From positions 1 through 64,000 of the forward strand of contig NZ_JARXVD010000017.1 of assembly GCF_029892685.1 (NCBI RefSeq): a stretch of 64,000 nucleotides of DNA, in the 5' to 3' direction. Under the pieces are notes generated by a model. That model worked only from the letters and a program-made list of their open reading frames with translations. It was not told the DNA's origin and made no database searches. Positions 43,708-52,161 of the stretch are shown piece after piece. This DNA comes from Mycobacterium sp. OTB74. Lineage in GTDB: Bacteria > Actinomycetota > Actinomycetes > Mycobacteriales > Mycobacteriaceae. Each line of letters begins with the position of its first letter. Positions within the stretch are counted from its first letter, which is position 1. A program made the position numbers and the translations under genes.

Positions 43708-44331
43708 TCAGCCGATCTTGCGGTCGCGCTGCTTGCGACGCGAAGCCAGCTCGTCCTCGGGTGCGGCAATGGACTCGCCGCCGTCGGCCCGCTCGCCGGG
43801 GAAGTCGGCGATGGCACCGGTCAGTTCACGCATGGCGCCGGAAACCGCAATGCCGAATACGCCCTGACCGCCCTGCAGCAGGTCGACGACCTCTTCGGCG
43901 GACGTGCACTCGTACACCGTGGTGCCATCGGAGAACAGGGTGATGTTGGCCAGGTCCTCGACACCGCGCTGGCGCAGGTGGTCCACGGCGACGCGGATGT
44001 TGTGCAGCGAGATGCCGGTGTCCAGCAATCGCTTGACGATCTTGAGGACCAGGATGTCCTTGAACGAGTACAACCGCTGGCTGCCCGAGCCGGCCGCACC
44101 GCGGATCGACGGCACCACCAGCGAAGTGCGGGCCCAGTAGTCCAACTGGCGGTAGGTGATACCGGCGATCTGGCAGGCACTCGGCCCGCGGTAACCGATC
44201 AGTTCGTCGGGTACCGAATTGTCGGGGAACAACCCCGGCTGCACCGGTTCTGGCACCACCACCGGGGTGGCCTGCTCAGGCGTGCCGCTGGTCGTCAGAT
44301 CCGACTGCTCTTGACGTGGCGTGTCGCCCAC
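43708..44331 (-). CDS. resR: MerR-family regulator ResR (Rv1830-like)
   Basis: 207 residues from GTG 44331 (MGDTPRQEQSDLTTSG) with GAGAGGA upstream; the frame continues to 44424 but that part does not look coding. The MerR winged helix is GYRGPSACQIAGITYRQLDYWARTSLVVPS, followed by SQRLYSFKDILVLKIVKRLLDTGISLHNIRVAVDHL. The C-terminus has TLFSDGTTVYECTSAEEVVDLLQGGQGVFGI. In M. tuberculosis mutations in Rv1830 (resR) are linked to faster recovery after drug exposure and to altered growth and division. It is downstream of ftsR and the nuclease gene, as in M. tuberculosis. Confidence 0.88.
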   Translation of the reverse strand: MGDTPRQEQSDLTTSGTPEQATPVVVPEPVQPGLFPDNSVPDELIGYRGPSACQIAGITYRQLDYWARTSLVVPSIRGAAGSGSQRLYSFKDILVLKIVKRLLDTGISLHNIRVAVDHLRQRGVEDLANITLFSDGTTVYECTSAEEVVDLLQGGQGVFGIAVSGAMRELTGAIADFPGERADGGESIAAPEDELASRRKQRDRKIG

Positions 44332-44506
44332 TGCATGTCCTCTCGCCGATCGAACTTGCCCTGTGCCCGGCGGCGCTTGGTGCTGCCCGGCAGGTTTGCG
44401 GTGAGGCCCGAATAGGTTGAGCATACGCTTCCTGCCGGGTCCCCTCAGCCCGTAGTCACATGAGGAAAGTATGAGCCTGTGAAGGCCCGAAGCCCACGCG
44501 GCGCAC

Positions 44507-44522
44507 CGTGTGTCGACACGCG
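44507..44522. promoter_or_regulatory. 16-base dyad in the resR upstream region
   Basis: CGTGTGTCGACACGCG is self-complementary except for one T-G pair. It lies in the 258-base gap between the nuclease gene and resR, about 175 bases before the resR start. It may be an operator, perhaps for autoregulation, or a weak terminator. Nothing else stands out in this gap. Confidence 0.35.
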
Positions 44523-44589
44523 CTGACCCAGTTGAGACGCATCCGTGACAATGTGCGGGACGCCACCGGAGCGACTGCGCGATCGTGCC

Positions 44590-45084
44590 TCAGGTGGCTT
44601 TGAAATCGTCGGGCGAGATGCTGTCGAGGAACTCCTTGAACTTCTCGACCTCGTCCTCGCGCACCGCGCCGGAAGCCTCTTCGTCCGACTCATCCGGGAT
44701 CAGCAGACCGGCCTCGGCCAGCACCGCTTCCTCGACGTAGATAGGCACTCCCATACGCAGCGCGATGGCCACCGAGTCCGACGGCCGCGCCGATACGGTG
44801 ATATCGCGATCGAACACCAAGTCCGCGTAGAAGGTGCCTTCCTGCAGATCAACGATACGAACCTCGCGCAACGAATGACCAAGGGCCGCAATGAGATCGC
44901 GGATCAGATCATGGGTCAGCGGGCGGGCCGGGGTCACGCCCTGCTGCTCCAGCGCGATGGCCTCGGCCTCGGACTTGCCTATCCAGATCGGCAGGTAGCG
45001 GTCGCCATTGGACTCACGCAACAGCAGCACAGGCTGGCTCTGCGGTTGCTCCACGCGAATGCCGACCACACGAACCTCACCCAT
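44590..45084 (-). CDS. Bifunctional nuclease family protein (BFN/DUF151, Rv1829-like)
   Basis: 164 residues covering the BFN domain: MGEVRVVGIRVEQPQSQPVLLLRESNGDRYLPIWIGKSEAEAIAL, then LTHDLIRDLIAALGHSLREVRIVDL and DSVAIALRMGVPIYVEEAVLAEAG. Plant and Thermotoga relatives have nuclease-like folds; the function in mycobacteria is unknown. It is always found between the two MerR genes in this cluster, which suggests a link to the GarA/FtsR regulatory set. Confidence 0.88.
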   Translation of the reverse strand: MGEVRVVGIRVEQPQSQPVLLLRESNGDRYLPIWIGKSEAEAIALEQQGVTPARPLTHDLIRDLIAALGHSLREVRIVDLQEGTFYADLVFDRDITVSARPSDSVAIALRMGVPIYVEEAVLAEAGLLIPDESDEEASGAVREDEVEKFKEFLDSISPDDFKAT

Positions 45085-45135
45085 CTGTGCCTGCCCTCCG
45101 CAACCATGTGCCCTAGACCAAAGCGAGTCTAGTCC

Positions 45136-45870
45136 TCAGCGGTCGAGAACGTCGCGCACCGCGGACTTGATCAACGAGGTGTGCAATGTGATCGCCAATG
45201 CCGCCACTTCGCGGGCCAGGTCATCGGCGCGGTCCTTGGCCCCGGTCTTGCCCACCTTGCCGATGGGTCCGGCGATCTGCGCGATCAGATCCGACTGACG
45301 GTCGGCCGCCGACCGGAAGGCCCGCAGATGCCGGGGCTCGACACCGAAATCGGCCAGTGCATGGGCACATTGGGCGATCACCACGGCATGTTCGTCGAAG
45401 AAGCCAGCCGGTCCAGGAGTGATCACCCCGTTCTTGACAAGGGCGGTCAGCAGCTCTGAGCCGACACCCGACCTCGACAGCAGATCTTCCCGGCTGAGCC
45501 GGACCTGTGCCGGCGCCACATCCGCCGACCTGCCAGGCTGCCCACTGCCGAGTTCGGGCACCAATTTCGGTACGCCATAAGCAGATCCGGCCGCCGGTAA
45601 CTCGCCGTCGGGTTGTGCATCCAACTGCGCTTTGATGACCTTAAGCGGCAGGTATTGGTCGCGCTGAGCGGTCAGGATGAACCGCAGCCTGGCGCAGTTG
45701 TAGGCGGTAAACCGCCGGTAGCCCGACCCCGTGCGCTCGGGGGTGACCAGACCTTCGTCCTCCAGATACCGAATCTTGGAGATCGACAAATCCGGGAAGT
45801 CGGGTCGTAGCAGCTCCAGTACCGCTCCGATCGACATCCCGGCCGGTGCATGGCGGTCGGGCTGCGTCAT
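45136..45870 (-). CDS. ftsR: MerR-family regulator FtsR (Rv1828-like)
   Basis: 244 residues. The N-terminal winged helix is SIGAVLELLRPDFPDLSISKIRYLEDEGLVTPERTGSGYRRFTAYNCARLRFILTAQRDQYLPL, and the C-terminal part is an effector or dimerisation domain. The corynebacterial homologue FtsR activates ftsZ and so affects division. M. tuberculosis Rv1828 has a known structure with an unusual C-terminal domain. It follows garA by 12 bases on the minus strand, so the two are probably cotranscribed. Confidence 0.88.
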   Translation of the reverse strand: MTQPDRHAPAGMSIGAVLELLRPDFPDLSISKIRYLEDEGLVTPERTGSGYRRFTAYNCARLRFILTAQRDQYLPLKVIKAQLDAQPDGELPAAGSAYGVPKLVPELGSGQPGRSADVAPAQVRLSREDLLSRSGVGSELLTALVKNGVITPGPAGFFDEHAVVIAQCAHALADFGVEPRHLRAFRSAADRQSDLIAQIAGPIGKVGKTGAKDRADDLAREVAALAITLHTSLIKSAVRDVLDR

Positions 45871-45882
45871 GTCGGGCGGACG

Positions 45883-46359
45883 CTAGCTGGCGGCGCCGTC
45901 GTCGGTCTTGGGCCCGGTCAGGAAAACCAGCCGGAATTTGCCGATCTGGACCTCGTCGCCGTTGGCCAGCACGGCGGAGTCGACCGGTTCGCGGTTGACG
46001 TAGGTGCCGTTGAGGCTGCCCACGTCGACCACCTGAAAATCGCCGGATTCCAACCGGAACTCGGCGTGCCGTCGACTTACGGTGACGTCGTCGAGGAAGA
46101 TGTCGCTGTCCGGATGGCGACCAGCGGAGGTGCTCGGCTGATCCAGCAGGAATCGCGAGCCCGCATTGGGACCGCGCTTGACCACCAGCAGGGCGGACCC
46201 GACGGGCAGCCCCTCAACCCCGGAGACAGCGCTGCCGCCGCCGGTCGTGGCCGGGGCATCGAGCTCGTTGAGGAAATCCGCGCGGAAGACCGAAGTCGTT
46301 TCCACCGTTACTTCCTCGGAGCCGTGGTCAATCCCCGAACCGCTGTCCTTCTCCGTCAC
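45883..46359 (-). CDS. garA: GarA, FHA-domain regulator of the TCA cycle
   Basis: 158 residues. The phosphorylation motif VETTSVFRADF puts threonines at T21 and T22, the same numbers as in M. tuberculosis GarA, the targets of PknG and PknB. The FHA domain (about 60-145) has SAGRHPDSDIFLDDVTVSRRHAEF and VDVGSLNGTYVNREPV. Unphosphorylated GarA inhibits 2-oxoglutarate decarboxylase/dehydrogenase and glutamate dehydrogenase and stimulates glutamate synthase. The gene lies between gcvH and ftsR on the minus strand. A 7-bp dyad lies upstream. Confidence 0.96.
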   Translation of the reverse strand: MTEKDSGSGIDHGSEEVTVETTSVFRADFLNELDAPATTGGGSAVSGVEGLPVGSALLVVKRGPNAGSRFLLDQPSTSAGRHPDSDIFLDDVTVSRRHAEFRLESGDFQVVDVGSLNGTYVNREPVDSAVLANGDEVQIGKFRLVFLTGPKTDDGAAS

Positions 46360-46467
46360 GCGCTGCTCCTCACTGGCCGCTGTGGCGTCCTCTGGGCGAC
46401 CGACCGGCGGTATTGCCAGCAGTCATTCAATTCCGCGTACGTCTCACCAATGACCGTACCGCGCAGT

Positions 46468-46485
46468 GTGGATAGTTGTATCCAC
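46468..46485. promoter_or_regulatory. Dyad operator candidate upstream of garA
   Basis: GTGGATA (46468-46474) and TATCCAC (46479-46485) are a perfect 7-bp dyad with a 4-base centre. It lies about 110 bases before the garA start, in the 198-base gap after gcvH. It could be the site of a local regulator such as FtsR; this is untested. Confidence 0.4.
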
Positions 46486-46557
46486 CACCGCCGGATCTGC
46501 CGCGGCGACTTTAGTGCCGCTGCGGCCCATCCGGACCGCAGCACCTTAACAAAGTTC

Positions 46558-46950
46558 TTACTCGTCCAAGGTTGCCCGGTAGGCCTCGGCGTCCAGTAGT
46601 CCGTGCAGGGCGTCATCCAATTCAGCAGCGTCGGCCTGCAGCTCGATCAGCCAGCCTGCGCCGTACGGATCGGAGTTGACCAAATCCGGTGAAGCCTCCA
46701 AATCACCGTTGACCGCAACGACTTTCGCGGCGATCGGCGCGTAGAGCTCCGAGGTCGTCTTGGGTGACTCGACCTCGCCGAACGTGTCACCCGCCGCGAG
46801 CACGGTGCCGACCTCGGGCAGGTCGACGTACACGACGTCACCGAGCGCGCCCTGCGCGAAATCGGTGATGCCGACCCGAACGGTCTCGCCCCGACGGCTC
46901 ACCCATTCGTGCTCAGCGGTGTAGTAGAGATCGGCTGGGGTTTCGCTCAC
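46558..46950 (-). CDS. gcvH: Glycine cleavage system H protein
   Basis: 130 residues from GTG 46950 (MSETPADLYYTAEHEW), with AAGGAGC upstream; the frame is open 7 codons further. The lipoylated lysine is K64 in VESPKTTSELYAPIAAKVV. It shuttles the aminomethyl group from GcvP to GcvT. It is the middle gene of the DUF881-gcvH-garA-ftsR stretch, as in M. tuberculosis. Confidence 0.96.
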   Translation of the reverse strand: MSETPADLYYTAEHEWVSRRGETVRVGITDFAQGALGDVVYVDLPEVGTVLAAGDTFGEVESPKTTSELYAPIAAKVVAVNGDLEASPDLVNSDPYGAGWLIELQADAAELDDALHGLLDAEAYRATLDE

Positions 46951-47015
46951 GGTGCTCCTTGGTCCTTGCAAGATGGGTGATTGGACGACGGGTCAAAAAA
47001 TAGCCCGACTGGCGG

Positions 47016-47822
47016 TTACTTGACTGGCTGAGCGTATTGGCGCGGTTTCGGTTGCCGCAAGGCACTGACGGTAATGGTGTCAGCCTGTTGCACGGTCATT
47101 TTGCCGCCCACGCGTTTGACGCTATCCATGGCGCCGCCGGGGATGTTCATGGCCGCCGCCAAAGTCGGCGGGTCGCCGATCGCCAGGATGGTGTAGGGCG
47201 GATTCATGGTCACGTTGTCGACCGACAAGGCGCCGGCAACCCCGGCTATCCACGTCGACACCCCCACCCGGACCGCGGTCTGCTGATCGCCCTGCCCGAC
47301 CCGGATCTCGATGGCCTCGGCGCCGGCGGCTCGCAGTTCGTTGATGACGTCCAGCATGGTCTCCGGTGACACGCCGGGAGCGATGTCCTCGATGGTTATC
47401 GAGACGCCCGGGCCGGTTGCGGCGACGGTGCCTATCAAGATGGACAACGCGCTCAGCCGCGCCTGCGCATTCTGGATCGCAGCCTGATCATTGCTGCCCG
47501 AGGTCTGCAGAGCCGACAGCGTTTTCTGCAGATCGGCCACCTCGGTATTCAGCGCCGCCTCGCGCTGCTGCAGCGAATCCAGCAGCACCAACAGGTCGGC
47601 CGGGCGAGCCCTGTCGAGATTGTCGCCCGATTCGGTCTGGCGCACCTGTGTCACGATCGCCACACCGAGCAACGCGCACAACAGCACCCCGAGCGCGCCG
47701 AACATCCATTGTGACCGGGTGCGCCGCAGGCGGGTCGCGACGCCGGCCGGCATCTCATGCCGACCGTGAGCCTCCTCGCCGCCGTCCTTGTGCGCAGCAG
47801 GCTCGTGCTCGTCGTCAGCCAT
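47016..47822 (-). CDS. DUF881 membrane-anchored protein (Rv1825-like)
   Basis: 268 residues. A charged, histidine-rich cytoplasmic start is followed by one membrane helix (SQWMFGALGVLLCALLGVAIVTQV). A coiled region comes next (LLVLLDSLQQREAALNTEVADLQKTL), then the DUF881 domain with GPGVSITIEDIAPG, VINELRAAGAEAIEIRVG and PPYTILAIGDPPTLAAAMNIPGGA. The topology (one helix, coiled coil, outer domain) resembles FtsB/DivIC-like envelope proteins; a division role is only a suggestion. It is paired with a second DUF881 gene across the small basic protein gene. Confidence 0.85.
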   Translation of the reverse strand: MADDEHEPAAHKDGGEEAHGRHEMPAGVATRLRRTRSQWMFGALGVLLCALLGVAIVTQVRQTESGDNLDRARPADLLVLLDSLQQREAALNTEVADLQKTLSALQTSGSNDQAAIQNAQARLSALSILIGTVAATGPGVSITIEDIAPGVSPETMLDVINELRAAGAEAIEIRVGQGDQQTAVRVGVSTWIAGVAGALSVDNVTMNPPYTILAIGDPPTLAAAMNIPGGAMDSVKRVGGKMTVQQADTITVSALRQPKPRQYAQPVK

Positions 47823-47834
47823 GTCGATGCACCG

Positions 47835-48167
47835 TCACGCCCCGAACAACCGACGCCGAAGTGCCGCCGCATTGCCGAAAATCCGGATACCCAGCACCAC
47901 GATGATGGCGGTGGTCAGCTGCGTGCCCACCCCCAGTTGGTCACCGACATAGACGATCACCGCAGCCACCAGGACGTTGAACACGAACGAGATCACAAAC
48001 ACCTTGGCGTCGAAAATCCGCTCCAGATAAGCCCGCAACCCACCGAAGACGGCGTCCATGGCCGCCACCACCGCAATGGGGAGGTACGGCTGAACCACCT
48101 CGGGCACGCTGGGGTGAAATATCAGCCCCAGCACGATGCCGACCACCAGTGCCGCAATCCCGATCAT
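47835..48167 (-). CDS. Small basic protein family membrane protein (DUF1290, Rv1824-like)
   Basis: 110 residues with three or four hydrophobic helices (MIGIAALVVGIVLGLIFHP, YLPIAVVAAMDAVFGGLRAYLERIFDAKVFVISFVFNVLVAAVIVYVGDQLG). The core motif DAVFGGLRAYLE is diagnostic for the Sbp family. The gene nearly always sits between DUF881 genes in Actinobacteria and Firmicutes, often near division or envelope genes. The function is unknown. Confidence 0.88.
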   Translation of the reverse strand: MIGIAALVVGIVLGLIFHPSVPEVVQPYLPIAVVAAMDAVFGGLRAYLERIFDAKVFVISFVFNVLVAAVIVYVGDQLGVGTQLTTAIIVVLGIRIFGNAAALRRRLFGA

Positions 48168-48177
48168 GTTCCCGACC

Positions 48178-49107
48178 TCACTTTGCCCCTATCTGTCTGG
48201 CGAAGTTGACATCTCGAACCGAGGCGGCCGGTACCCGGAGGGCGTCGCCGACCTGGGTACTGACCCCTACCCCATATGCATCGGCCAGTAGCGTCAGCCG
48301 CTGCATGGCCGGGCTGCTCTCGAACACATCGTGCAAGGAATGCGGTGGCCCGATGGCCACAATCGCATACGGCCCGGAAATCGGCTGGTTGTCGACCAGG
48401 ATTCCGCCGCCGGCCTGTCGGATCGTCACGTTGGGGCCGATCCGGACCCCGCCGACCGAGACCGCCTCGGCGCCGGCCACCCACAGTGAGTTGACCACCA
48501 GTTGCAGATCGCGGTCCAAGATGACCTGGCGGCTGCCGGCCACCCGCTGTTTGGACACGTCGCTCAGGTTTCGCGCCGGACCCGGCTCGGTGAGGGTGAT
48601 GGTCAGCCCCGGACCCGATGCTGCTGTGGCCGACGCGGCGGACTCGGCGCGATCCAAGGCATCCAGCAGTTGGCGGCCCTGGGCGTCACCCGTCAACCGA
48701 CTGCGCCGCTCTGCTTCCACCTGATCGGCCAACGTGTCGCGATGCGCGGTGCTGTCCCGGGTCCGGTCTTCGGCAGCGCGAGCGCTGGCCGACAACACGT
48801 GCTGGGTCCGAGTGGTCGCCGGGGCACCGGACTTCGCCTGGGCCGCGGCGATGCCGAACACCGCCGTCACGGCCGCAACTCCGAGCACCAGCCAGACGCG
48901 GTCGACGATCATGCGACGCGGGGCCCCGGCCTCCCGCCGCGCGGCGGCGGCCGCGTAACCGGGGTCAAGGTGGTCGGTCAGCAGCGAGCGCAGCAGCGAC
49001 GGCACCGGGATCCGCTCCGGAGCATCAGCGACGTGGCTGTTGCTCCCTGCCTCCGGTCGGTAACCGCCGAGCGCGCGATCTCCCCGGCTCTGTTCAGCCA
49101 CCGGCAT
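48178..49107 (-). CDS. DUF881 membrane-anchored protein (Rv1823-like)
   Basis: 309 residues. An N-terminal cytoplasmic part of about 65 residues (PVPSLLRSLLTDHLDPGYAAAAARR) precedes one helix (VWLVLGVAAVTAVFGIAAAQA). A coiled region (AEDRTRDSTAHRDTLADQVEAERRSRL) and a DUF881 domain (GPGLTITLTEPGPA, VVNSLWVAGAEAVSVGGVRIGPNVTIRQAGG, GPYAIVAIGPPHSLHDVF) follow. It overlaps the end of pgsA2 by 14 bases. With the sbp gene and the other DUF881 gene it forms a conserved three-gene unit. Confidence 0.85.
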   Translation of the reverse strand: MPVAEQSRGDRALGGYRPEAGSNSHVADAPERIPVPSLLRSLLTDHLDPGYAAAAARREAGAPRRMIVDRVWLVLGVAAVTAVFGIAAAQAKSGAPATTRTQHVLSASARAAEDRTRDSTAHRDTLADQVEAERRSRLTGDAQGRQLLDALDRAESAASATAASGPGLTITLTEPGPARNLSDVSKQRVAGSRQVILDRDLQLVVNSLWVAGAEAVSVGGVRIGPNVTIRQAGGGILVDNQPISGPYAIVAIGPPHSLHDVFESSPAMQRLTLLADAYGVGVSTQVGDALRVPAASVRDVNFARQIGAK

Positions 49108-49708
49108 GCACCCTGGGTAGTTTCCGCAGCACCAACCGGACCTGCAGTAGGTACAACACCCCTGTCCACAGGTACATGGCCATGCCCCACCACAGGAAGG
49201 CCCAGCCGCACGCCAGCACCACCCGACTCCACAGCTCAGGCCACTGCCCCAGTAGCACCAGCGGGAAACCGGACATCAGTGCGAAGGTCGCGGCCTTGCC
49301 CAGGTAGGTCACCGGCAGTGCGGTCAGACCCCGGCTACGCACCAGGGGCAGTGCCGCGGCCAGCGCCACATCCCGTCCGACGAGCAGCAGGACGAACCAC
49401 CACGGCACGATGTGGGCGGCGGCCATCGCCACCGGCACCATGACCATGTAGATGCGGTCCACCAGCGGATCGAGCAATTCGCCCAGCCGCGACGACTGAT
49501 TGGGCACCAACCGGGCGATCTTGCCGTCGGCCCAGTCGGAGAACCCGCTGAACATCAGCACCGCCACCGCCCAGCCCCACGAATGCGCCACCAGGAGCAG
49601 GTACAGGAAGACCGGAACCAGCAGCAGCCGCAGAGCACTCAGTGCGTTGGGTACCGTCAGCACCCGGTCGCGCGCATCGTCTCCCGGCTGCGGGCCCATG
49701 GATGTCAA
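49094..49708 (-). CDS. pgsA2: CDP-alcohol phosphatidyltransferase PgsA2-like
   Basis: 204 residues with about five membrane helices. The catalytic region is SDWADGKIAR, then SSRLGELLDPLVDR. It fits the CAPT motif D-x2-D-G-x2-A-R-x8-G-x3-D-x3-D except that nine, not eight, residues separate the arginine and the glycine (LVPNQSSRL). It probably makes a phosphatidylglycerol-type lipid. Which alcohol it takes is unknown. The gene lies 1 base from secA2 on the same strand. Confidence 0.85.
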   Translation of the reverse strand: MTSMGPQPGDDARDRVLTVPNALSALRLLLVPVFLYLLLVAHSWGWAVAVLMFSGFSDWADGKIARLVPNQSSRLGELLDPLVDRIYMVMVPVAMAAAHIVPWWFVLLLVGRDVALAAALPLVRSRGLTALPVTYLGKAATFALMSGFPLVLLGQWPELWSRVVLACGWAFLWWGMAMYLWTGVLYLLQVRLVLRKLPRVHAGG

Positions 49709-49709
49709 C

Positions 49710-52067
49710 CTAGCGGAATACCCCGGGCAAGCTCAGCGCTGCCATCGTGTCGTCGGCAAGTGGGTTGTCGTGGATCATGTAGGTCCACGTCGATGTCGGC
49801 CGGGCCAGCTTCGAAAGATCAAGTCCCGGTTCATCTTCGAGCACGTTGGCGGTCTCGAAGGTCTGCTGGGCAGCCTCGATGGCATCAGCGGCCAGCGAGC
49901 CGAACGCGTCCACGGCCATCCGATGGAACTCGTCGAGCGGGTTCTGACTGCCCAACGCACGCAGATGGATGCTCTCCCGGATGTCGGCCAGGTAGGCCAG
50001 GTGGTCGGCCCAGCCGCGGTCCAGGTGGTAGAGCATGATCAGCCGGCAGATCCGCTCCAACTCGTCCTCGTCCACCTCGGCGGCCAGTTCGTCGTAGCGC
50101 TCGGGCGAGCGTTCCTTGAGCTCATCGCGCGCAGTTGTGGTGCGCAGCAACGTCTCTCGGCGTTCGACGATGATTGCGCGCTGCTGCGCAGTCAGCTGGT
50201 TGTAGCGCCAGGTGTTGGCATGAACGTCCAGCAGCCGCCCCTCGGCGACGCGCTGCGCGTGCGCCAGTAGTTGGCCGGCCTTGGGGTTGGTGATCCGGCC
50301 GTTCTCGTCGGTCTGCATCGGCAGCTTCTGCGGCTCCAGATGAGCGACGACCACGTCGTCCTCCCAGCTGGAGAAGAACACTGACGAGCCTGGGTCACCC
50401 TGACGCCCGGAGCGACCACGCAGCTGGTTGTCCAGCCGTTCGGTGTGGTGCCGCCCGGTGCCGATGACGTGCAACCCGCCCAGCTCGGCGACCTGCGCCT
50501 TGTCCTCGGAATCGTCGCCGGCCTCCGAACCACCCAGCCGGATATCGGTGCCGCGGCCGGCCATCTGGGTGGACACCGTCACCACAGCGAGCTTGCCGGC
50601 CTCGGCGATGACCTCGGCCTCCTCGGCGTCGTTCTTGGCGTTGAGCACGACAGCCGGTATCCCTGCCTTGACCAGGCGTGCGTGCAGTTCCTCTGATTCG
50701 GCGACGTCACGCGTACCGACCAGCACCGGCTGCTCGGTGGCGTGAATCTCCTGGATGTGTTCGACGATCGCGTCGTTCTTGGCTGCGGCGGTGATGTAGA
50801 CCCGGTCGGTCTCGTCTTCACGGACGTTGGGGGTGTTCGGCGGGATCGGCGACACACCCAACTGGTAGAACTGGCGCAGCTGCTCACCGGCGGCCAGCGC
50901 GGTGCCGGTCATGCCGCACACCGTGGGATACCGGCCGATGAGCGCTTGCACGGTGATGGTGTCCAGCACCTCACCGGTCTCGGTGGTCTCGATACCTTCC
51001 TTGGCCTCGACTGCGGCCTGCAGTCCGTCCGGCCAGCGCTGCAGCGAGGCGATCCGGCCGCGGGAGGCGTTGATCAGGTGAACGGCGTTGTCCCGCACGA
51101 TGTAATGGACGTCGCGCTGCAAAAGCACATGGGCGTGCAGCGCAATGTTGATCTCGGTCAGCGTGGTGCCGACGTGGTCCTCGGAGTACAGGTCGATGCC
51201 GCCGAGTTCCTTCTCCAGACGCCGTGCACCCTGATCGGTGAGGTGCACGTTGCGGCGGTCGGCGTCGGTGTCGTAGTACTGCACGGAGTCGTCGAACCGG
51301 TTCTCCGAGGTAAGCTCGCCGACCAGTCGGATGATCTCCAGCCGGGGTGTCTCCCGGTGCGTGGTGCCGGCCAGCACCAGCGGCACCAGCGCCTCGTCGA
51401 CCAGCACCGAGTCGGCCTCGTCGATCAGCGCCACGTCGGGTCGAGGCGACACCAGGTCGGCGACGTCGGTGACCAGCTGGTCACGCAGCACGTCGAAGCC
51501 GATCTCGTTGACCGACGCATAGGTGACGTCACATTCGTAGGCGGCCCGGCGCTCGGCGGCGGTGGAGTCTGCGGTGATCCAGCCGACGGTCAGACCCATT
51601 GCTTCGAGCAGTGGGCCCATCCACTCGGCGTCGCGGCGGGCCAGGTAGTCGTTGACCGAGATGACGTGCACATGGCGTCCAGCAAGGGCATAGCCCGCGG
51701 CTGCGATGGCGCCGGCCAGGGTCTTGCCTTCGCCGGTGGCCATCTCGACGACGTCGCCGGCCATCATGCGCAGCGCACCCAGGAGCTGGACGTCAAAGGG
51801 CCGCAGGGAAGTGGTGCGCTCGGCCGCTTCCCTGGCGATGGCCAGGAACTGGGGAATGTCGGACGACTCGGAGAGTTCGTCGAGGTCGAGCAGCTTGGCT
51901 GCCTTGGTCAGCTGCTCATCGCCCAGGTCGGCGGCTTTCTCATCGAACTCCGCCGAGGCTCGAACCTGATCCATCGAACGGTTCTGGTTCCTGTCGGTGG
52001 AGGCACCCAGAAGCTTCCAGAACCTACTGCTCAGCCGACCGGGTTTCGCGGTGCTCGTCTTCGCCAC
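49710..52067 (-). CDS. secA2: Accessory preprotein translocase ATPase SecA2
   Basis: 785 residues, shorter than housekeeping SecA (about 940) and without a C-terminal zinc domain. Walker A is MATGEGKTL at 109-117, Walker B is VALIDEADSVLVDEALVP, and the helicase-type motifs TVSTQMAGRGTDIRLGG and GTGRHHTERLDNQLRGRSGRQGDPG are intact. SecA2 exports a small set of proteins, some without signal peptides, and in pathogens is needed for macrophage growth. It leads the operon secA2-pgsA2-DUF881-sbp-DUF881. In M. tuberculosis ilvG lies between bacA and secA2; here it is absent and bacA is divergent. Confidence 0.96.
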   Translation of the reverse strand: MAKTSTAKPGRLSSRFWKLLGASTDRNQNRSMDQVRASAEFDEKAADLGDEQLTKAAKLLDLDELSESSDIPQFLAIAREAAERTTSLRPFDVQLLGALRMMAGDVVEMATGEGKTLAGAIAAAGYALAGRHVHVISVNDYLARRDAEWMGPLLEAMGLTVGWITADSTAAERRAAYECDVTYASVNEIGFDVLRDQLVTDVADLVSPRPDVALIDEADSVLVDEALVPLVLAGTTHRETPRLEIIRLVGELTSENRFDDSVQYYDTDADRRNVHLTDQGARRLEKELGGIDLYSEDHVGTTLTEINIALHAHVLLQRDVHYIVRDNAVHLINASRGRIASLQRWPDGLQAAVEAKEGIETTETGEVLDTITVQALIGRYPTVCGMTGTALAAGEQLRQFYQLGVSPIPPNTPNVREDETDRVYITAAAKNDAIVEHIQEIHATEQPVLVGTRDVAESEELHARLVKAGIPAVVLNAKNDAEEAEVIAEAGKLAVVTVSTQMAGRGTDIRLGGSEAGDDSEDKAQVAELGGLHVIGTGRHHTERLDNQLRGRSGRQGDPGSSVFFSSWEDDVVVAHLEPQKLPMQTDENGRITNPKAGQLLAHAQRVAEGRLLDVHANTWRYNQLTAQQRAIIVERRETLLRTTTARDELKERSPERYDELAAEVDEDELERICRLIMLYHLDRGWADHLAYLADIRESIHLRALGSQNPLDEFHRMAVDAFGSLAADAIEAAQQTFETANVLEDEPGLDLSKLARPTSTWTYMIHDNPLADDTMAALSLPGVFR

Positions 52068-52161
52068 ACGTCAACGGTACCGGCCGCGGACTACTGCCCT
52101 CCGACGTGGCCAGATGCGCTCTCCACCTGCTTCACTCAGCTGAGCGCGGTACGTTGCCCGG

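Noticed and set aside
52135..52144. CTCAGCTGAG palindrome in the secA2-bacA divergent region as an operator
   Set aside because: Only 10 bases with a common core and no known regulator; noted in the bacA entry but too weak for a feature.
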